Below, piece after piece: positions 9,514 to 19,120 of a stretch of 64,000 nt of DNA. The position numbers were made by a program, and so were the translations under genes. Numbering within the stretch: the stretch's first letter is position 1; every line of letters begins with the position of its first letter. This stretch comes from Paracoccaceae bacterium (GTDB lineage: Bacteria > Pseudomonadota > Alphaproteobacteria > Rhodobacterales > Rhodobacteraceae), in contig CACOXV010000009.1 of the NCBI GenBank assembly GCA_902631295.1, positions 1-64,000 of the forward strand, given 5' to 3'. The notes beneath the pieces are model-generated. The model made no database searches, had not been told where the DNA came from, and saw only the letters and a list, made by a program, of their open reading frames with translations.

Positions 9514-10619
9514 GCTTTAGCCCCTCTTTTTCCACTGCCCAGCATAGGTGGTTTTTTTTCGTCGAGTGGCCACCGAGATCTCGGTGATAAAGTATAATCA
9601 TCCTCCTGCCCAAGATCATATAGCTCTCCTGCAGCATGTGCTATCATAGCCCCATTATCAGTGCATAGTTCAAGCGGTGGTGCAATAAAGTTGATTTCTA
9701 AACCATTGCAAAGTGACAGTAAATTCGACCGTATTTTTTGGTTTGCAGCAACTCCACCTACAATTGCAAAAGTTTTTAGGTCTGAAATCTTTTTTCTCAC
9801 TTCAACTATTGCTCTCCTTGATTTTTCCACGAGAACGTCAGAGATCGCAGCCTGAAAACTAGCTGCAAAATCTTTAACATCATGCTCATATAAACCGCCT
9901 TGTTGTGTATCTAAATCCTTTAGAGACCTAGATACAGCAGTTTTCAATCCAGAAAATGACATATCACAGTCGTTTCGATTTAGGAGAGGTCTGGGAAAAT
10001 CAAATCTGAAAGAATCGCCATTAATAGATGCTTTTTCAATAGATGGACCCCCTGGTTGTTCTAAACCAAGAAGACGTGCAGTTTTATCAAAAGCCTCTCC
10101 TGGAGCGTCGTCAATAGTGCCACCTATCCGCGAAAATTTATTTGCACATTCAACCTGAACAAATTGGCAATGACCGCCTGATGCAAGTAAAATTAAATAA
10201 GGATATCCTATATTTTCAGTAAGTCGTGGCGTTAGTGCATGACCCGCCAGATGATTAACTCCAACCAAAGGTAGATTACCTCCATATGCTAAGCCTTTAG
10301 CACACATCACGCCAGCAACAACTCCTCCTATTAAACCTGGGCCAGCAGTAACACCGATTAAATCTACGTTTTCTAAACTTAGTTTTGCTTCTTTCAGTGA
10401 ATTTTTTACGACAGAATCCACTCTCTCCGCATGCGCTCTTGCAGCAATCTCTGGGACTATGCCACCATACTTTTCATGCAATGTATTTTGGTTAACGATT
10501 ACCGATGAAAGTATTTTAGAATTACCATTTTCGTATGATACTATAGCAGCAGCTGTATCATCGCAGCTACTCTCTATGCCTAAAATTATACGAGCAGATA
10601 AATTCAATTTAAATCCCAT
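9510..10619 (-). CDS. tsaD: tRNA N6-adenosine threonylcarbamoyltransferase TsaD
   Basis: Catalytic subunit that transfers the threonylcarbamoyl group to A37 of tRNA (t6A). The ASKHA-fold protein has GIESSCDDTAAA near the N-terminus, the metal-binding pair H123 and H127 in VNHLAGHAL, ASGGHCQ, and CTDNGAMIAHA in the C-terminal part. Length (369) is typical for alphaproteobacteria. It precedes gpsA with a 4-bp overlap and is divergent from hemD. The TsaE partner is encoded at 2641-3171. Confidence 0.97.
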   Translation of the reverse strand: MGFKLNLSARIILGIESSCDDTAAAIVSYENGNSKILSSVIVNQNTLHEKYGGIVPEIAARAHAERVDSVVKNSLKEAKLSLENVDLIGVTAGPGLIGGVVAGVMCAKGLAYGGNLPLVGVNHLAGHALTPRLTENIGYPYLILLASGGHCQFVQVECANKFSRIGGTIDDAPGEAFDKTARLLGLEQPGGPSIEKASINGDSFRFDFPRPLLNRNDCDMSFSGLKTAVSRSLKDLDTQQGGLYEHDVKDFAASFQAAISDVLVEKSRRAIVEVRKKISDLKTFAIVGGVAANQKIRSNLLSLCNGLEINFIAPPLELCTDNGAMIAHAAGELYDLGQEDDYTLSPRSRWPLDEKKPPMLGSGKRGAKA

Positions 10620-10655
10620 TGTGTGAAAGTTTCGGGCCAGTTACCATTACAGTAT

Positions 10656-11378
10656 ATGACATACAACGAATTAAAACCTAAATTGATTATAACAAGGCCT
10701 GTAGATGCAGCCAATCTATTCGCTTCTTTTTTTGGAAAAGAACTGGAAAAAGATCAAATTATAATATCACCATTGCTTGAAATAAAATTTTTTAAAAAGC
10801 CAAAGACTTTAAAACAGATCCAATACCTAATTTTCACATCTTCTAACGGGGTAAAGGCCGCAGGTCAGGCCGCGAATAATAATATAAGGGCTTTATGTGT
10901 CGGAGATAGAACGACAAACCTTGCGTCTTCGCTGGGTTATTCCGCTGAAAAAATTGGCGACAATGTTGAGCAACTATTAAAAACACTTTGTAAAGGTAAA
11001 AAAATTGCTAGCGAAATCCTCCATATTCATGGAAAATATACAAAAGGCGACCTTGTAAATCAATTAAGAGACGCCGGGTTCTTGTGCAACGAATGGATAG
11101 GATATGACCAAGTCGCGCAAAACCTATCACTTTCCGCTTTGAGTGCATTTGAAAACGGCGATAAAACAGTTTTACCAATTTTTTCAGAACGCACCGCTCT
11201 TTTGCTGAAGAAACAAACTCCCACGCTCGATAGGTCTCATATAATTGCTATAAGTTCAGCAGTGGCAAATGTATTTTTGAATGTCAAAGCAGGTTCAGTT
11301 AGTGAAGCACAAACACCAGATTTAGCGGGAATGAAATCTTTAACCAAGAAGGTTCTTCAAAACGTGTTGCTTGAGTAA
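10656..11378 (+). CDS. hemD: Uroporphyrinogen-III synthase
   Basis: Cyclises hydroxymethylbilane to uroporphyrinogen III in haem synthesis. HemD proteins diverge strongly, so the call rests on IITRPVDAA at the start, IFTSSNGVKAA, the GERTALL-like SERTALLLKKQ segment, the size (about 240 residues), and above all the context: a mitofilin gene and a HemY-like gene follow, the standard alphaproteobacterial hemD cluster. ATG 10656 gives a family-like N-terminus (MTYNELKPKLIITRP). A GTG at 10623 would add 11 residues but leaves only 3 bp to the divergent tsaD start, so I prefer 10656, although neither start has a strong ribosome site. Confidence 0.85.
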   Translation: MTYNELKPKLIITRPVDAANLFASFFGKELEKDQIIISPLLEIKFFKKPKTLKQIQYLIFTSSNGVKAAGQAANNNIRALCVGDRTTNLASSLGYSAEKIGDNVEQLLKTLCKGKKIASEILHIHGKYTKGDLVNQLRDAGFLCNEWIGYDQVAQNLSLSALSAFENGDKTVLPIFSERTALLLKKQTPTLDRSHIIAISSAVANVFLNVKAGSVSEAQTPDLAGMKSLTKKVLQNVLLE

Positions 11379-11431
11379 TTAATTTCAAAGGATTAGCTTG
11401 CTACCAACGAACATTTTTATTTAGGTAAAAA

Positions 11432-12484
11432 ATGACAGACAATAAAAAAGCCACATTAGAAAATAATAAAGCTAAAGTGGAAAAATCTAAATCAGATTTA
11501 AAAGACTATTCAAACAAAACGTCAAGTGACCAAGTTGTTGATAAGCAATATAAAGCTATTATAAAAAATGCCCTCATACCCGTTTTATTTGGTGCTATCG
11601 TGGGAGCAGCCGTAAGCTTTCTACTCAGCATCAATATCGTCCCAAGATTACCTTTATGGAATGAATTAAAAGAGGCTCAGGAAAAGTCTGCAGTTAATTT
11701 CGACAATATATCTAAGCAAATGAATGAGCTGAAAATAATGGTTACTAAGATCAACAGTGATATCCCAGAAGAGGTCAATATACTGCCGATTGTTAATGAA
11801 TTACGAGAATTAAGCAAGAAAGTTCAAATGATCGAGAAATATGATTTTTCACAGTCCGATGTTAGTATAAAAAAAATAGAAGCGCTCGTTGATGATAAAA
11901 TTAAAATGTTGGAAGAGGATATTTACTTATTAGGCACAAAAGTTGAAAAAAATGTGCCCATGAATATGCCCAGCACTGATGAAAATGCCAATCTTTCTCT
12001 TAATGAAGCATTGGCGTCCATGCAAAAAGCAATAACGACAGGTTTACCTTTCCAAAAAACTTTAACAGACTATGAAACGGCTAGTGGCAGAGAAGCACCC
12101 TCTGTTATAAAGATTTGGGCAAAAACTGGAGTGACTACACAATTTAATTTACTTCAAACCTTTCCCGAGTACGCACGAAACCTATTACAAATTGAGCATG
12201 ATAATCACTTTACAGACGAAGAAAGTGGGCTTGGAATTGCTAAATTTTTAAAAAAATTCGTGAAAACAAGATCAACGAGCCCAAAAGTTGGAACCAGTAA
12301 TGACGCGATTTTGTCGAGAGCCGAATATTCATTAAAAAATGGAGATATTGAAAAGGCATTAAGAGAGTTAGACCGGCTACCGTCAGATTTACAGAATGAA
12401 ATGAGGGATTGGTACAACGAAGCAAAAAATCACTTAGAGATTAATAACGCTATGAATCAATTAATCTATTTTCATACAGATTAG
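11432..12484 (+). CDS. Mitofilin / Mic60-like inner-membrane protein
   Basis: Homologue of the alphaproteobacterial COG4223/mitofilin group, the bacterial relatives of mitochondrial Mic60, implicated in intracytoplasmic membrane shape and envelope contacts. The 350-residue protein has a charged, Lys-rich cytoplasmic N-terminus (1-45), one membrane segment (about 46-68, NALIPVLFGAIVGAAVSFLL), a coiled-coil-prone middle (about 75-160) and a C-terminal helical domain with the family-like ending LPSDLQNEMRDWYNEAKNHLE. The sequence is poorly conserved, as is usual for the group. Position between hemD and the hemY-like gene is the strongest support. A 10-bp gap to the next gene suggests an operon. 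Confidence 0.82.
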   Translation: MTDNKKATLENNKAKVEKSKSDLKDYSNKTSSDQVVDKQYKAIIKNALIPVLFGAIVGAAVSFLLSINIVPRLPLWNELKEAQEKSAVNFDNISKQMNELKIMVTKINSDIPEEVNILPIVNELRELSKKVQMIEKYDFSQSDVSIKKIEALVDDKIKMLEEDIYLLGTKVEKNVPMNMPSTDENANLSLNEALASMQKAITTGLPFQKTLTDYETASGREAPSVIKIWAKTGVTTQFNLLQTFPEYARNLLQIEHDNHFTDEESGLGIAKFLKKFVKTRSTSPKVGTSNDAILSRAEYSLKNGDIEKALRELDRLPSDLQNEMRDWYNEAKNHLEINNAMNQLIYFHTD

Positions 12485-12494
12485 GACCCTTAGA

Positions 12495-13964
12495 ATGCTG
12501 TTATCGCTGTTTAAAATTGTTTTTTTTATTGTGATAATAACCCTTGTTGCGCTCTGCATTACGTATTTGCTTGATAATGAACAAACTTTTTTGGGTGAAG
12601 TGTTCATAAATATTGGTACAACTGAATTTATACTCAGCCCTATTCAAACGGTCATCTTTTTGGGTTTAGTAATATTTTTAGCAATCTTGGTTCTAAAGCT
12701 ATTTTCGCTCTGCCTCGCAATCTTGAGTTTTATTAATGGTGATGAAACTGCTATCTCACGTTATTTCACAAGAAATAGAGAAAGAAAGGGCTTTAACGCT
12801 CTGTCTGAGGGATTATTAGCACTAGCTTCAGGCGAAGGAGCAACTGCCATGGCAAAGGCAAATAGAGCAGAAAAACACCTTAGAAGACCTGAACTAACAA
12901 ACCTGCTAATAGCCCAGGCCGCAGAACTCTCTGGAGATTTAAAAAAGGCAAATGAGACATATAAAGCTTTAATCCAAAATCCACGAACTAAGTTTGTTGG
13001 TTTACGAGGAATACTGAAGCAGAAATTGGCAGAGGGGCATACGGAAATAGCAATTAAAATTGCAAAAGAAGCATTTAATATAAAGCCCGCACATACCGAA
13101 ACACAAGATATTTTATTACAGCTTCAAGCAGAGTCAGGAGACTGGAGAGGAGCGCGTAAAACCCTTGGCACAAAGCTTAAAAAAGGAACCATACCCAGGG
13201 ACATACACCGACGCCGTGACGCTGTCTTGGCACTCGCAGAAGCTAAGGAACTGCTTGCTGAAGGGACTTCAATAGAAAAACAAGAAGCAGCTATAGAGGC
13301 AAATAGATTATCACCGGACCTCGTGCCGGCGGCAGTTCTTGCAGCTCGCGCATACATAAGTAGGAACAACAATCGTAATGCAAGCCGTATAATCAACAAA
13401 GCTTGGCAGTCACAACCACATCCCGACCTCAAGGCAGTTTTCTATGAGATTTACCCAAAAGAAGGTGATGAGGATAAACTAAAACGATTACAAAAACTTT
13501 GCAGGCTAAACCCAAATCATCTGGAGTCGAAAATTTCCCTTTCAGAACTGTATTTAAAGCAGGAGAACTTTCCTATGGCGCAAAGGGTGCTTAACAAAAT
13601 TCAGAAAGAGGATCGTGACGCTAGAGTATTAACTCTTATGGCTGTAGCTGAAAGAGGTAAAGGTGGAGATGACCAAAAGATACATGACTTATTAAATTTA
13701 GCAATTACTGCAAAACGTGGACCTCAGTGGGTATGTGAGAAATGTAATACTGTCCATGCCGATTGGGAACCGATCTGCTTAAACTGTGCTGCGATGGACT
13801 CTTTAGAATGGAAAGCACCACTCAGGGACCCAACCAACTTTACTGTAAGCGAAGACTTACTTCCATTTTTAGCTAATGAGTTGAAGGCTGAAGCTCCTTT
13901 GAAAGAACAGGCTTCGGAAAAGTCTTCACGAATGCAAGAAAATGCAAAATCAAATTCTAAATAA
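12495..13964 (+). CDS. HemY-like membrane protein with TPR region and C-terminal zinc-ribbon-like cysteines
   Basis: Member of the proteobacterial 'HemY' N-domain family (not protoporphyrinogen oxidase), which accompanies hemD; its exact role is unknown. Two N-terminal membrane segments (about 1-26 and 48-78) precede a long TPR-like helical region (about 95-400: ANRAEKHLRR, AEGHTEIAIKIAKEAFNIKP, LSELYLKQENFPMAQRVLNKI). Near the end, WVCEKCNTVHADWEPICLNC carries C414, C417, C428 and C431, a likely Zn site of the kind also found in LapB-type TPR proteins. It is probably co-transcribed with the mitofilin gene. Assignment to the family is firm; function is open. Confidence 0.85.
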   Translation: MLLSLFKIVFFIVIITLVALCITYLLDNEQTFLGEVFINIGTTEFILSPIQTVIFLGLVIFLAILVLKLFSLCLAILSFINGDETAISRYFTRNRERKGFNALSEGLLALASGEGATAMAKANRAEKHLRRPELTNLLIAQAAELSGDLKKANETYKALIQNPRTKFVGLRGILKQKLAEGHTEIAIKIAKEAFNIKPAHTETQDILLQLQAESGDWRGARKTLGTKLKKGTIPRDIHRRRDAVLALAEAKELLAEGTSIEKQEAAIEANRLSPDLVPAAVLAARAYISRNNNRNASRIINKAWQSQPHPDLKAVFYEIYPKEGDEDKLKRLQKLCRLNPNHLESKISLSELYLKQENFPMAQRVLNKIQKEDRDARVLTLMAVAERGKGGDDQKIHDLLNLAITAKRGPQWVCEKCNTVHADWEPICLNCAAMDSLEWKAPLRDPTNFTVSEDLLPFLANELKAEAPLKEQASEKSSRMQENAKSNSK

Positions 13965-14030
13965 ATCTTGCACTTGCCGATTGTTGCAATGTTACCTAAC
14001 TAATAATGATAAAATGAAAGAGTAACCCTT

Positions 14031-14315
14031 ATGATGGCAATTTATGGACCTTTACGCTTAATATTAGATGCAGCTTTTTTTATCATGATTGTACATATTA
14101 TTTTTAGCTGGCTTATTTCATTTCAGATTTTAAATTTGCGCCAACCATTTGTCACGCAGGTTTGGTTAGGGTTAAATAAACTCTTAGAACCCATCTACAC
14201 CCCCATAAGAAACCTATTACCAGATACGAGGCCACTCGATCTAGCTCCATTGGTTGCCTTTGTGATTCTGATATCGTTAAGAGATTACATTTTGCCAGAA
14301 TTACTACTAAGATAA
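14031..14315 (+). CDS. YggT family integral membrane protein
   Basis: Small two-segment membrane protein of the YggT/Ycf19 family, a group tied to osmotic or K+ tolerance and, in plastids, to thylakoid biogenesis; no defined activity. The 94 residues contain hydrophobic stretches at about 8-30 and 69-90 around the conserved loop LLEPIYTPIRNLLPDTRPLDLAPLVAF. Two ATGs in tandem (14031, 14034) follow GAAAGAGTAACC, a modest ribosome site. It stands alone, 66 bp after the hemY-like gene. Confidence 0.92.
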   Translation: MMAIYGPLRLILDAAFFIMIVHIIFSWLISFQILNLRQPFVTQVWLGLNKLLEPIYTPIRNLLPDTRPLDLAPLVAFVILISLRDYILPELLLR

Positions 14316-14435
14316 CTCAACGTGTTAATTTTCATCGTTCATTTTTGATTATCAGTTGTTAGAATTAGCTTGACTAGAAAACTGGACGTATTGATTAAAA
14401 AGGCCTAAATATTCTTTATAAATTTTGGAGATTAA

Positions 14436-15188
14436 ATGTTAGTAGTTGTATCACCAGCAAAAAAACTTGATATGTCACCAATTGATACAGAAGTGACGTC
14501 AAAACCTTTGTTTTCAAATGAAGCACATGATCTGGCTAAAGTGGCATCAAATCTTGGAAAAGATGGACTAATTTCAGCGATGAAAATTAGTGAAAAATTA
14601 GCTGATTTAAATTTGGAACGTTTTAAATCTTTTGGTCATCAAGATAAAAAAGCTGCTGTTTTTGCTTTTGCTGGTGACACGTACCAAGGATTTGATGCCA
14701 CATCTTTAAGTTCCGATGGATTGCGTTGGGCGCAAGATCATCTCCGTATTTTGTCAGGTTTGTACGGCATTCTTCGGCCTTTAGACGAAATTGAGCCATA
14801 TCGACTTGAAATGGGAAGTAAATTTAATATTGGTGTTAAAACATCGCTTCACGATTTTTGGAAGGGTCGGATATCAGACGTCCTCAATCAAACAGCTGAA
14901 GAAACAAATTCTAGATACCTGGTTAATTGCGCTAGCCAAGAATATTTTAGCTCTGTGGCACGAGATATATTAAGTATGAAAGTTATAACTCCAATTTTTT
15001 ATGAAAATACAGATAACGGCATTAAAATTATTAGCTTTTATGCAAAAAAAGCCCGAGGAGCAATGGCCCGTTACATCATGGAAAATCGACTAAGTGATCC
15101 AAATTCATTGTTGGAATTTGACTTAGGAGGTTATAAGTATCAGCCTGAAAAATCTACATTAGAGTCCCCCATTTTTCTCAGAGATTAG
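14436..15188 (+). CDS. yaaA: Peroxide stress protein YaaA (DUF328/UPF0246)
   Basis: Family shown in E. coli to lower free intracellular iron and limit Fenton damage during peroxide stress; it has a DNA-binding-like fold. The 250-residue product starts MLVVVSPAKKLDMSP and contains FKSFGHQDKKAAVFAFAGDTYQGFDA, LRILSGLYGILRPLDEIEPYRLEMG and NCASQEYF, all hallmark segments of the family. The start has a clear GGAGA ribosome site. A 120-bp non-coding region lies upstream; there I see a TTGACT element but no convincing -10 box. Confidence 0.95.
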   Translation: MLVVVSPAKKLDMSPIDTEVTSKPLFSNEAHDLAKVASNLGKDGLISAMKISEKLADLNLERFKSFGHQDKKAAVFAFAGDTYQGFDATSLSSDGLRWAQDHLRILSGLYGILRPLDEIEPYRLEMGSKFNIGVKTSLHDFWKGRISDVLNQTAEETNSRYLVNCASQEYFSSVARDILSMKVITPIFYENTDNGIKIISFYAKKARGAMARYIMENRLSDPNSLLEFDLGGYKYQPEKSTLESPIFLRD

Positions 15189-15252
15189 CAGTCTCTTTAA
15201 ATGTGAGGTACCTACATCGTGGACTTTAGCTAAAATTTAAAAGGATAATATT

Positions 15253-16173
15253 ATGCCAGTTTTGGTTTTCGGACATAAATCGCCTGATACAGACTCTACT
15301 GGCGCGCCTGTAATTTGGGCCTGGTATTTGAACCATATTCAAAAGACTGATGCAGAGCCAATTCTTTTAGGTCAGCCTAATAGTGAAGCTCTTTTCATGT
15401 TAGATTATTGGGGAATAGATATGCCCCGAATAATAGACAAATTAGACGAAGGTAGTTCTGTTATAATTGTTGACACAAATAACCCTGATGAACTACCCGA
15501 AAACATCAACGAATGCGAAATTCAGGGAATTATTGACCACCACAAGCTGATTGGTGGGTTAGAAACAAACCGCCCTATTGAAGTGATTATCCGACCATTA
15601 GCCTGCACAGCAACAGTAATGATTGAAATTATGGGTACTAGCATAGCCCAGATGCCCCGAGCGGTTAAGGGTGCCGCGTTAAGCTGTATTTTATCAGATA
15701 CGCTTGCATTCAGAAGCCCAACAACAACAGATTTGGACAAGTCAACCGCCAAAAAACTAGCACAGGATTTAAACATTGACATAGAGACACTTGCCTCACA
15801 GCTCTTCAAGGCAAAGTCGGATATTTCAAAATATACAGACCCTGAGTTAATTTTGATGGACTCAAAGAAGTATGATGTAGGGGGCAAAAAGCTTCGAATA
15901 TCCGTAATGGAAACTACCCTACCCGAACAAATCCTTGAGAGAAAAAAATCTTTACTTCAAGCAATGAAGGCTATTGAAGAAAACGAAGGAGTTGATCAAA
16001 TTTTGTTCTTCGTTATTGATATATTTAATGAAGAGGCAACCCTGTTTGTTCCAAACGAATTAGTTAAGGAGATTGCTGAAAAGTCATTTGGCAGTAGCTG
16101 CATTGAGGATACAGTTGTTTTGCCGGGCGTACTTAGTCGTAAGAAGCAGATAATACCACAGCTCAAATTATGA
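15253..16173 (+). CDS. ppaC: Manganese-dependent (family II) inorganic pyrophosphatase
   Basis: Cytosolic enzyme that hydrolyses pyrophosphate to two phosphates, driving biosynthetic reactions. Family II (DHH) residues are evident: GHKSPDTDSTG with H8, D12 and D14, VDTNN with D74, the DHH motif with H96-H97, and the C-terminal SRKKQIIP substrate loop. No CBS/DRTGG insert is present, so it is the simple 306-residue form. Family II enzymes are activated by Mn2+ (or Co2+), unlike the Mg2+-dependent family I enzyme common in Proteobacteria. That fits the manganese-type importer later in this window, though the link is inference. Confidence 0.95.
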   Translation: MPVLVFGHKSPDTDSTGAPVIWAWYLNHIQKTDAEPILLGQPNSEALFMLDYWGIDMPRIIDKLDEGSSVIIVDTNNPDELPENINECEIQGIIDHHKLIGGLETNRPIEVIIRPLACTATVMIEIMGTSIAQMPRAVKGAALSCILSDTLAFRSPTTTDLDKSTAKKLAQDLNIDIETLASQLFKAKSDISKYTDPELILMDSKKYDVGGKKLRISVMETTLPEQILERKKSLLQAMKAIEENEGVDQILFFVIDIFNEEATLFVPNELVKEIAEKSFGSSCIEDTVVLPGVLSRKKQIIPQLKL

Positions 16174-16208
16174 ATTTATTACGAAATGTGGCCAATTAGG
16201 TACCGAAA

Positions 16209-17081
16209 GTGACACTCATAATAAATAATCTGGATGAAATCTCCCATAAATATGATGCGCTATTTGTTGATCTTTGGGGTTGTGTACATAATGGAATTAC
16301 TGCCTATGAATCGGCAGTGGCTGCTCTGGTAGAATATAGAAGAAAAGGCGGCAAGGTTGTTTTGGTAACTAACTCACCAAAGCCAAGAATTGACGTAGAG
16401 AAGCAGCTAGTTAATTTCAATGTTCCAAAGATGTGTTACGATACAGTCGCTACATCCGGCGATAGTGCTAGAACGGCAATGTTTAAGGGTGCTGTAGGAA
16501 AAAAAATTTATTTCATAGGGGAACCACGAGATCAAGCGTTCTTCGAACCTATTTCTATTATTAAATCCCCCATCGAAATTGAACAAGTATCTATTCAAAA
16601 TGCAGAAGGTATCGTTTGCACAGGACCTTTTGACGGATCTGCGGACCCCTCTGTTAACAAGGAGAATTTTTTATTCGCTATCAAAAACGGTATGAAGTTT
16701 TTATGTGCTAATCCTGATATCGTAGTAGACCGAGGAGAGACTAGACAGTGGTGCGCTGGAGCTCTAGCGAAAATGTACACAGAAATGGGTGGTGAAAGTT
16801 TATATTTTGGTAAACCACATGGTGCTATTTATAATTTAGCCAGGATACGACTAGAGCAGCTAGGCGCTAGAGTTGATGAAAAAAAGATCTTAGCTATCGG
16901 TGATGGAGTCAACACTGATATAAAAGGCGCTAATTCAGAAGAAATTGATAGTTTGTTTGTAACTGGCGGTCTGGCAGCAAAAGAAACCAAAACATCTTAT
17001 AACCCAAATCCAGAAGCCCTTAAAAAGTATATCACTAAACAAAAAGTGGATTGTACCTACAGTATTGGGTACTTACGCTGA
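16209..17081 (+). CDS. TIGR01459-type HAD superfamily class IIA hydrolase
   Basis: HAD phosphatase-like protein of the NagD-related class IIA, substrate unknown. The 290-residue product carries motif I as VDLWGCVHNG (nucleophile D21), motif II as VLVTNSP, and a C-terminal GDGVNTDIKGANS that supplies the metal-binding aspartates. At +2 from the nucleophile the usual Asp is Trp (W23). As I recall, this DxW pattern is a trait of the alphaproteobacterial TIGR01459 group rather than a mutation. The start is GTG 16209 with MTLIINNLDEIS following. It lies 35 bp after ppaC, possibly co-transcribed. Confidence 0.88.
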   Translation: MTLIINNLDEISHKYDALFVDLWGCVHNGITAYESAVAALVEYRRKGGKVVLVTNSPKPRIDVEKQLVNFNVPKMCYDTVATSGDSARTAMFKGAVGKKIYFIGEPRDQAFFEPISIIKSPIEIEQVSIQNAEGIVCTGPFDGSADPSVNKENFLFAIKNGMKFLCANPDIVVDRGETRQWCAGALAKMYTEMGGESLYFGKPHGAIYNLARIRLEQLGARVDEKKILAIGDGVNTDIKGANSEEIDSLFVTGGLAAKETKTSYNPNPEALKKYITKQKVDCTYSIGYLR

Positions 17082-17207
17082 ATAGATTTTGAAATTATTT
17101 TAACAGACAGTATTAATTTACACTTGATTTTCTGCACTTGCAAAGTAATAAAGTTACACTAGATTTGGTCAATAAGAAGCAATATTTCGTCTTAAAATGA
17201 GGATAGC

Positions 17208-17651
17208 ATGCTAGATAACCAGCCACGCGGAACAATTTGCATTGAAGATATCGAAATGGGGATGACTCGCTATCTTCAGAAGTATGTTACCGATAAAGAT
17301 ATAGAAATGTTCGCAGAAGTCAGTACAGACCATAATCCAGTTCATTTAGATGATAACTATGCTCAAGACACAATATTTGAAGGAAGAATTGCTCATGGTA
17401 TGTTAACGGCAGGATTGATATCTGCTGTTATTGGTGAACAGCTACCAGGTCATGGTGCGATCTATATGAGCCAGTCGTTAAAATTTCTCGCACCAGTAAG
17501 GCCAGGCGACCTAGTTTACGCAGAGGTAAAAGTAACAGACATCCAAATTGATAAGCGTAGGGTAAAGCTTGACTGCAAGTGTGAGGTCGATGGTAAAAAT
17601 GTTCTTGTAGGTGAGGCCATGGTTTTGGCACCAAGCCGTAAATTTGATTAA
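17208..17651 (+). CDS. MaoC-like (R)-specific enoyl-CoA hydratase
   Basis: Single hot-dog domain hydratase that probably adds water to trans-2-enoyl-CoA to give (R)-3-hydroxyacyl-CoA, a link between beta-oxidation and polyhydroxyalkanoate or fatty-acid metabolism. The catalytic dyad is visible in TDHNPVHLDD: D41 and H46 have the Asp-x4-His spacing of characterised (R)-hydratases, followed by RIAHGMLTAG. Length (147) is normal. ATG 17208 follows GAGGATAGC. Acyl-chain preference cannot be told from sequence. Confidence 0.92.
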   Translation: MLDNQPRGTICIEDIEMGMTRYLQKYVTDKDIEMFAEVSTDHNPVHLDDNYAQDTIFEGRIAHGMLTAGLISAVIGEQLPGHGAIYMSQSLKFLAPVRPGDLVYAEVKVTDIQIDKRRVKLDCKCEVDGKNVLVGEAMVLAPSRKFD

Positions 17652-17715
17652 TATCCCATATTGTATATAAAAAGCTATCTTGAACCGCCGCTCGACTGGC
17701 GCTAATTCCATTACT

Positions 17716-18648
17716 ATGAGAATAATTAGAGATTACCAGTACGTCGACGCTGACGACACTAATGCTGTTGCAGCAATTGGCAACTTCGATGGTGTACACT
17801 TAGGACATCAGTCAGTTCTAAAAAAAGTTCACAGTATAGCAAAAAATTTAAATGCTCCTATGGGAGTGGTCACTTTTGAACCTCATCCAAGGAGCTACTT
17901 CGCCCCCAATGCACCTTATTTTCGCTTGATGAGCCCCTCTGCAAAAGCAACTCGATTAGAAAAATTAGGTGTATCAAAGCTTTACGAGTTAAATTTCAAT
18001 GCTGCGCTATCAAAATTAAATCCAGAGGAGTTTGCTCGGAATGTACTATCCGAAGGCTTAAAACTACAGCACGTTTTGGTTGGAGAAGACTTCTGTTTTG
18101 GAAAAGACCGAGAAGGCAATGTAAAAATTCTAAAAAACTTGGGGGCTAAGCTAGGATTTGGGGTGACGTCGCTTGAATTAATTAAGGGCGAATATGGTGA
18201 AATCTCATCGACATCTATAAGAAATTTATTATCAGAAGGAAAACCAAAAGAAGCTGCTAGCCACTTAGGACATTGGCACAGAATTGAGGGACCCGTCATT
18301 GGAGGAGAACAACGCGGTCGAATCTTAGGATATCCAACCGCCAATATGGAGTTGAGCGGTTTACATATTCCAAAACTAGGAGTTTATGCTGTCCTTATTG
18401 ACATTTTAGACGGACCATACAAAGGCAGTTTCAAAGGCGCGGCCTCTATAGGCGTTAGGCCAATGTTTGGTAAAAACAGTCCAAATCTGGAAACTTATAT
18501 TTTTGATTTTTCTGGGGATATTTATGGAGCTCAATTATCAATTGCGCTTGTAGAATATTTGCGTCCTGAATTGAGCTTTGATAATGTAGAAACATTAGTT
18601 GAGCAAATGGCTTCCGATTGTGAAAAAGCTAAAGAGGCTCTTGGTTAA
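17716..18648 (+). CDS. ribF: Bifunctional riboflavin kinase / FAD synthetase
   Basis: Converts riboflavin to FMN and then FAD. The N-terminal adenylyltransferase half shows AAIGNFDGVHLGHQ, TFEPHPRSYF, VGEDFCFGKDREG and STSIRNLL; the C-terminal kinase half shows GRILGYPTANM, GVYAV and the ETYIFDF segment. ATG 17716 (MRIIRDYQYVDADD) matches the usual Rhodobacterales N-terminus. A TTG at 17680 in the same frame would add 12 unlikely residues. The small downstream YcgN gene follows after 2 bp, so the two are probably co-transcribed. Confidence 0.96.
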   Translation: MRIIRDYQYVDADDTNAVAAIGNFDGVHLGHQSVLKKVHSIAKNLNAPMGVVTFEPHPRSYFAPNAPYFRLMSPSAKATRLEKLGVSKLYELNFNAALSKLNPEEFARNVLSEGLKLQHVLVGEDFCFGKDREGNVKILKNLGAKLGFGVTSLELIKGEYGEISSTSIRNLLSEGKPKEAASHLGHWHRIEGPVIGGEQRGRILGYPTANMELSGLHIPKLGVYAVLIDILDGPYKGSFKGAASIGVRPMFGKNSPNLETYIFDFSGDIYGAQLSIALVEYLRPELSFDNVETLVEQMASDCEKAKEALG

Positions 18649-18650
18649 TC

Positions 18651-19120
18651 ATGGCTCCTCTAAAGAAAAAAAGCTCCATGTTTTCTGATAAATTTTGGGA
18701 AACAAAACCCTTAGAAAGCTTAAATTCTGAAGAATGGGAGGCACTTTGTGATGGTTGTGGAAAATGTTGCCTTAATAAAATCGAAGACGAAGAAACTGGA
18801 AAAGTTTTTTTAACACGAATAGCATGCCGCCTATTTAGCGATGAGAGCTGCTTGTGTAATGATTATGAGCATCGTAACGATCACGTCCCGGAGTGTATTA
18901 AGCTTACCCCGACCACGATCGAAGAAAATGCTTATTGGCTCCCATCCACATGTGCCTACAAATTACTTTATGAAAAAAAGCAATTACCAGTTTGGCATCC
19001 ATTGTTGACAGGAAACAAAGAAACTATGCATCGCTCGGGTATTTCTATACAGGGCACTACTATTTCAGAAAAATCTGTAAATGAAGATGATTGGGAAAAT
19101 TTTATTATTTCGGAACCAAA

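Noticed and set aside
16209-16280. Loss of the second Asp in HAD motif I (DLWG) as an inactivating mutation
   Set aside because: As I recall, the Trp is normal for the TIGR01459 group, so it is a family trait and not decay.
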